From positions 124,001 through 188,000 of the forward strand of contig NZ_KB904124.1 of assembly GCF_000379945.1 (NCBI RefSeq): DNA of 64,000 nt, read 5' to 3'. The position numbers and the translations under genes were made by a program. This stretch comes from Porphyromonas macacae DSM 20710 = JCM 13914. GTDB lineage: Bacteria; Bacteroidota; Bacteroidia; Bacteroidales; Porphyromonadaceae. The notes beneath the pieces were generated by a model. It was given only the letters and a program-made list of their open reading frames with translations. It did no database searches and was not told the origin of the DNA. Below are positions 61,580 through 64,000 of this stretch, piece after piece (the stretch's first letter is position 1; every line of letters starts with the position of its first letter).

Positions 61580-63154
61580 TCAGAACACATAAGACAGACC
61601 CACCGTGGCACCCTGATACTCGGGTACGAAGCGACAGATACCGCCTACGCACTGCGTGCCGGCGCGGGTGCGGCCGTAAGCTGCCGTCAGACGCAGGCTT
61701 TTGTAAGTGAAGCTGCCGCCGAAGTTGTAGTAGTGCTCTTTCTTTTCGGCACCGTAGCTGTACATATCGTTTACATACACACTCCAGTGCGGAGCCAGGC
61801 CGAACTCTATCAAACCGTAAAGCCAGCCTTTTTCGGGCATGTCCGTTTTCATGTGCTGTACCTCGGTGCGCAGAGAAGCTTTGCGGTTGATTTTCCACAA
61901 GACATCGGCTACCTGAATAAAAGATTTGAGCAGCTCGCCATTATGATTGACTTTCTGGAAGTAAATACCCAGATTGGCTTTTACACTCTTTGAAAGCCGC
62001 TTGCCCAGCTCTATGGATGCTTCGGAAAAGAGCTCCTTGCCGTCACGTCCGAAGAAAGGCATCGTTTCGTTTACATTCAATCCGAGCGATTTATAGTGCG
62101 ACGTGTTGATGCTCACTTTCAGTGGATATTTGCCCAGCCAGCCGGCTTTGATGTCCCAGTAAACATCCAGCTGACCACCGATTTCACCGGCCAGATTCGA
62201 CTGATGCGGATAAAGAGCGGGCAGGGCATATTTGTGCTGTTTGGTCAGCGCCGGTACATAGTTCATGGGGATATAGATGATTTCCTTCTTGTTGTCTATC
62301 CGGAAATCCATGTGTTCGATACGGCGGAAGATACCGGAGACTCCGAAATTTTCACGCGTATAGTCCATATTCACCAGAAGCGCATCGCCGCTTTCACTGA
62401 CGAAATCTCCTACCGATTCGGCAAAACTCTGGCTGGCTCCTTTGCCGGTATATTCGACGCCGAAGTTGAACAGGGCATTGCTAAAGCCTGTGCGGATGCT
62501 GTATAGATTGGTATTTGTGGGGTCGGGAGATTTATCTACGGTTTCCGTATTGTGTCTGCCTACCCATGAACCGCCCAGAGTTATATCGTAAGAGGCCTCG
62601 CGGTTCCAGAGTTTGGAAATGGTGAATTCGGCATCTCCTCCCCACAGTACGGCATCGGCATAAGTGAGGTACCGGCGCGGTTGACCGCCCATGACTTTGA
62701 CGTTGAGCCAATCCGTAGGGCTATACTTTACGTTCAGACCGCGCAGAGAGTTGTTTACGCCCAGAGCACGCTCTTCATAGGCACGGAAAATCAGTCCGCT
62801 GCCGAACTGTTCGTAGAAACTGCCCAGCGTAACATTGATTTTACTGTCGGAATAGTTTGCATAGTACTGTGTGAGGGCGTTTCCCTTGAGGTTTTCAAAA
62901 CTCCGCATGGGCGGTTCGAATATTTCATATTGAAGGCCGGCACTGAAATTCCTGTAGTCATACTTAAGATTCAGGTAGGTGTTGTTTCCGTGTTTTTTGG
63001 CGTCGGGCTGATTATCGTCTTTTTTATAAAAAGCAGCATTGGATTCGATGCCTCCGTGTAAACTTCCCCAGTCTTTTTTCTTTTCCTGTGCCGAAAGGGA
63101 TGCCGTTACGGAAAAGGCCACGGCTGCCAGTATGGTCAGAGTTCTTTTTCTCAT
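61580..63154 (-). CDS. DUF6029-type outer membrane beta-barrel protein
   Basis: 524 residues. The signal peptide (MRKRTLTILAAVAFSVTASL, then SAQ) is followed by a strand-rich chain: LHGGIESNAAFYK, TYLNLKYDYRNFSAGLQYEI, INVTLGSFYEQFGSGLIFRA and so on to the terminal ATVGLSYVF with a C-terminal Phe, the usual outer membrane barrel ending. I read it as the DUF6029 family of Bacteroidota. It lies 24 bp behind a thioredoxin and after an Omp28-type protein, an arrangement that recurs in the phylum, but the function is unknown. Confidence 0.85.
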   Translation of the reverse strand: MRKRTLTILAAVAFSVTASLSAQEKKKDWGSLHGGIESNAAFYKKDDNQPDAKKHGNNTYLNLKYDYRNFSAGLQYEIFEPPMRSFENLKGNALTQYYANYSDSKINVTLGSFYEQFGSGLIFRAYEERALGVNNSLRGLNVKYSPTDWLNVKVMGGQPRRYLTYADAVLWGGDAEFTISKLWNREASYDITLGGSWVGRHNTETVDKSPDPTNTNLYSIRTGFSNALFNFGVEYTGKGASQSFAESVGDFVSESGDALLVNMDYTRENFGVSGIFRRIEHMDFRIDNKKEIIYIPMNYVPALTKQHKYALPALYPHQSNLAGEIGGQLDVYWDIKAGWLGKYPLKVSINTSHYKSLGLNVNETMPFFGRDGKELFSEASIELGKRLSKSVKANLGIYFQKVNHNGELLKSFIQVADVLWKINRKASLRTEVQHMKTDMPEKGWLYGLIEFGLAPHWSVYVNDMYSYGAEKKEHYYNFGGSFTYKSLRLTAAYGRTRAGTQCVGGICRFVPEYQGATVGLSYVF

Positions 63155-63178
63155 GATATTCGCTGATTACGCTTGTGA

Positions 63179-63652
63179 TTACTTCTTTGCATATTTCAGA
63201 GCCTCCTCTATGAGATACTCTTCATCTCCGGGGCTGTAACCGCTGTGCTTGTACACCTGTTTGCCTTTATGAAAAACGAACAGGAAGGGAACGTTCTGCA
63301 CATTGAGCCTTTTATACAAATCCTGGTTGGTGTCCAGATAGATTTCGAAAGGCAGGTTTCGTCCTTTGACAAACGACGGCACTTTGGCTTTGGAGCGCGA
63401 ATCGTCTATGGATATGGACACGATGCGCACTTTGCCGTCCCACTCGTCTTTAAGCTCTTTCAGAGCATCCATTTCCATGAGGCAGGGTTTGCACCATGTT
63501 GCCCAGAAAGAAACGATAACCGGTTTGTCGCCTTTGATCACATCCGAGAAAGAAACCTTTTCTCCTTTGAGATTTTCGATGTTTACATTTTGCGCTTTTG
63601 CCATCAAGAGGCAACAGAGAAGCAGCGTAAAGAAGTATAAAACTTTTTTCAT
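63179..63652 (-). CDS. Periplasmic thioredoxin-family (TlpA-like) protein
   Basis: 157 residues with a signal peptide (MKKVLYFFTLLLCCLLMAKA). Active site WATWCKPC (Cys54, Cys57), a cis-Pro in QNVPFLFVF and a TlpA-like insert FEIYLDTNQDLYKRL. Most likely a thiol-disulfide reductase or an oxidative-folding helper in the periplasm. It lies between an Omp28-type gene and the barrel gene and may serve them. Note the extra cysteines in the signal peptide (LLCC). Confidence 0.95.
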   Translation of the reverse strand: MKKVLYFFTLLLCCLLMAKAQNVNIENLKGEKVSFSDVIKGDKPVIVSFWATWCKPCLMEMDALKELKDEWDGKVRIVSISIDDSRSKAKVPSFVKGRNLPFEIYLDTNQDLYKRLNVQNVPFLFVFHKGKQVYKHSGYSPGDEEYLIEEALKYAKK

Positions 63653-63680
63653 GATGAAAGTATTTAGTGTTGATATATAA

Positions 63681-63718
63681 CATGTTGAGCAATAGAATAA
63701 AATCTATTGCCCAACATG
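63681..63718. other. Intergenic hairpin between Omp28-like and thioredoxin genes
   Basis: CATGTTGaGCAATAGA / TCTATTGCcCAACATG, 16-base stem with one mismatch and a six-base loop, without a T tail. It may stabilise or process the polycistronic RNA, or act as a partial terminator that tunes the ratio of the genes. Confidence 0.65.
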
Positions 63719-63730
63719 ATTGAGTTCGGA

Positions 63731-64000
63731 TTAGTAGCCGCGTCCGCTGTTGGCATTGGCTTTCTGAGCCGTGATGGCTTTTCTATCCTTATCTGTGATA
63801 ACGATAAGAACCTCGCAGTTTTCCGGTTTCCAACCTGTTTTCATATCGAACCGGATTTCTTTCTTAACGGATTCTCCTTTTTTGAAAGAGATATCTTCTC
63901 CCCAAAGTTTGTTTTGGTAGCTTTGACGGTAAACATGGTTATGCTCCATGTCTTTGATCGGGTTGCCCAGATCCGGGAATACTGAATTGTTTTGATCTGC
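63731..64000 (-). CDS. Omp28-type outer membrane protein, 3' end
   Basis: C-terminal 89 residues of a protein that continues past the right edge. The segment MEHNHVYRQSYQNKLWGED, then GESVKKEIRFDMK and CEVLIVITDKDRKAITAQ, fits the C-terminal part of the Omp28 family of P. gingivalis-like outer membrane proteins (lipoproteins thought to carry an adhesive role). It is the first visible gene of the Omp28 / thioredoxin / barrel cluster. Confidence 0.75.
   Translation of the reverse strand, partial: ADQNNSVFPDLGNPIKDMEHNHVYRQSYQNKLWGEDISFKKGESVKKEIRFDMKTGWKPENCEVLIVITDKDRKAITAQKANANSGRGY

Noticed and set aside
1-64000. tRNA, rRNA or CRISPR arrays
   Set aside because: No T-loop-like GGTTCGAATCC block with a matching acceptor stem, no conserved rRNA segments, and no evenly spaced direct repeats were found in any gap.

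Overview
The window looks like chromosomal DNA of an anaerobic or microaerobic member of the Bacteroidales. Evidence: families largely restricted to Bacteroidota (DUF4831, DUF4230, DUF6029, head-GIN adhesin-like proteins, WbqC, DUF4492 next to cytochrome bd, an Omp28-type protein), promoters resembling the TTTG/TAnnTTTG pattern, and starts with no obvious Shine-Dalgarno sequence. A sialidase, GDP-fucose synthesis and an acetate kinase/phosphotransacetylase pair suggest a host-associated fermenter of the Porphyromonas/Tannerella kind. I cannot name the species from sequence alone.

Layout. 1-6.7 kb: a cut-off phospho-sugar mutase, small exported proteins, a two-lobed retropepsin-like protein and a large TonB-type barrel with an 11-base G tract upstream. 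7-11.7 kb: fcl, gmd, bioA and bioB on the minus strand. 11.7-19.8 kb: a secreted barrel-like protein, glutathione peroxidase, a POT-type transporter, DUF4831, and a MarR gene behind an 812-residue sulfur/redox fusion. 20.3-25.9 kb: sialidase, cydAB with a DUF4492 small protein, and DUF1232. 26-32.7 kb: an ECF sigma factor, an alpha/beta hydrolase flanked by 150-bp inverted repeats, ackA, pta, a ComM-like ATPase and a lipoprotein. 33-38.7 kb: serine dehydratase behind a terminator-like hairpin, an HD protein, and the run dapB-lepB-lepB paralogue-wbqC. The lepB paralogue lacks both catalytic residues. 38.9-46.4 kb: tandem head-GIN proteins, DUF2721 plus two DUF4230 proteins, DAP dehydrogenase, and an ABC importer of the SsuA/NMT1 class. 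46.2-57.9 kb: a frameshifted DUF438/PAS/DUF1858 gene, prs, a cytoplasmic GH13, a patatin, a CCA-type nucleotidyltransferase, PspC/PadR, ferritin, a histidine phosphatase, an S4 protein and a GT9 glycosyltransferase. 58-64 kb: rmuC, a second GH13, then an Omp28 / thioredoxin / DUF6029 export cluster cut by the window end.

Four copies of a roughly 65-110 bp palindromic element sit only in intergenic DNA (1.1, 20.1, 35.1 and 61.4 kb). One copy has perfect 27-bp terminal inverted repeats. A second repeat family forms 150-bp inverted copies around the hydrolase gene. I found no rRNA, tRNA, CRISPR array, intact insertion sequence or phage. The best leads are these two repeat families, the sulfur-relay fusion with its MarR partner, the catalytically dead signal peptidase paralogue, the poly-G tract, the DUF438 frameshift and the hairpin in front of serine dehydratase.
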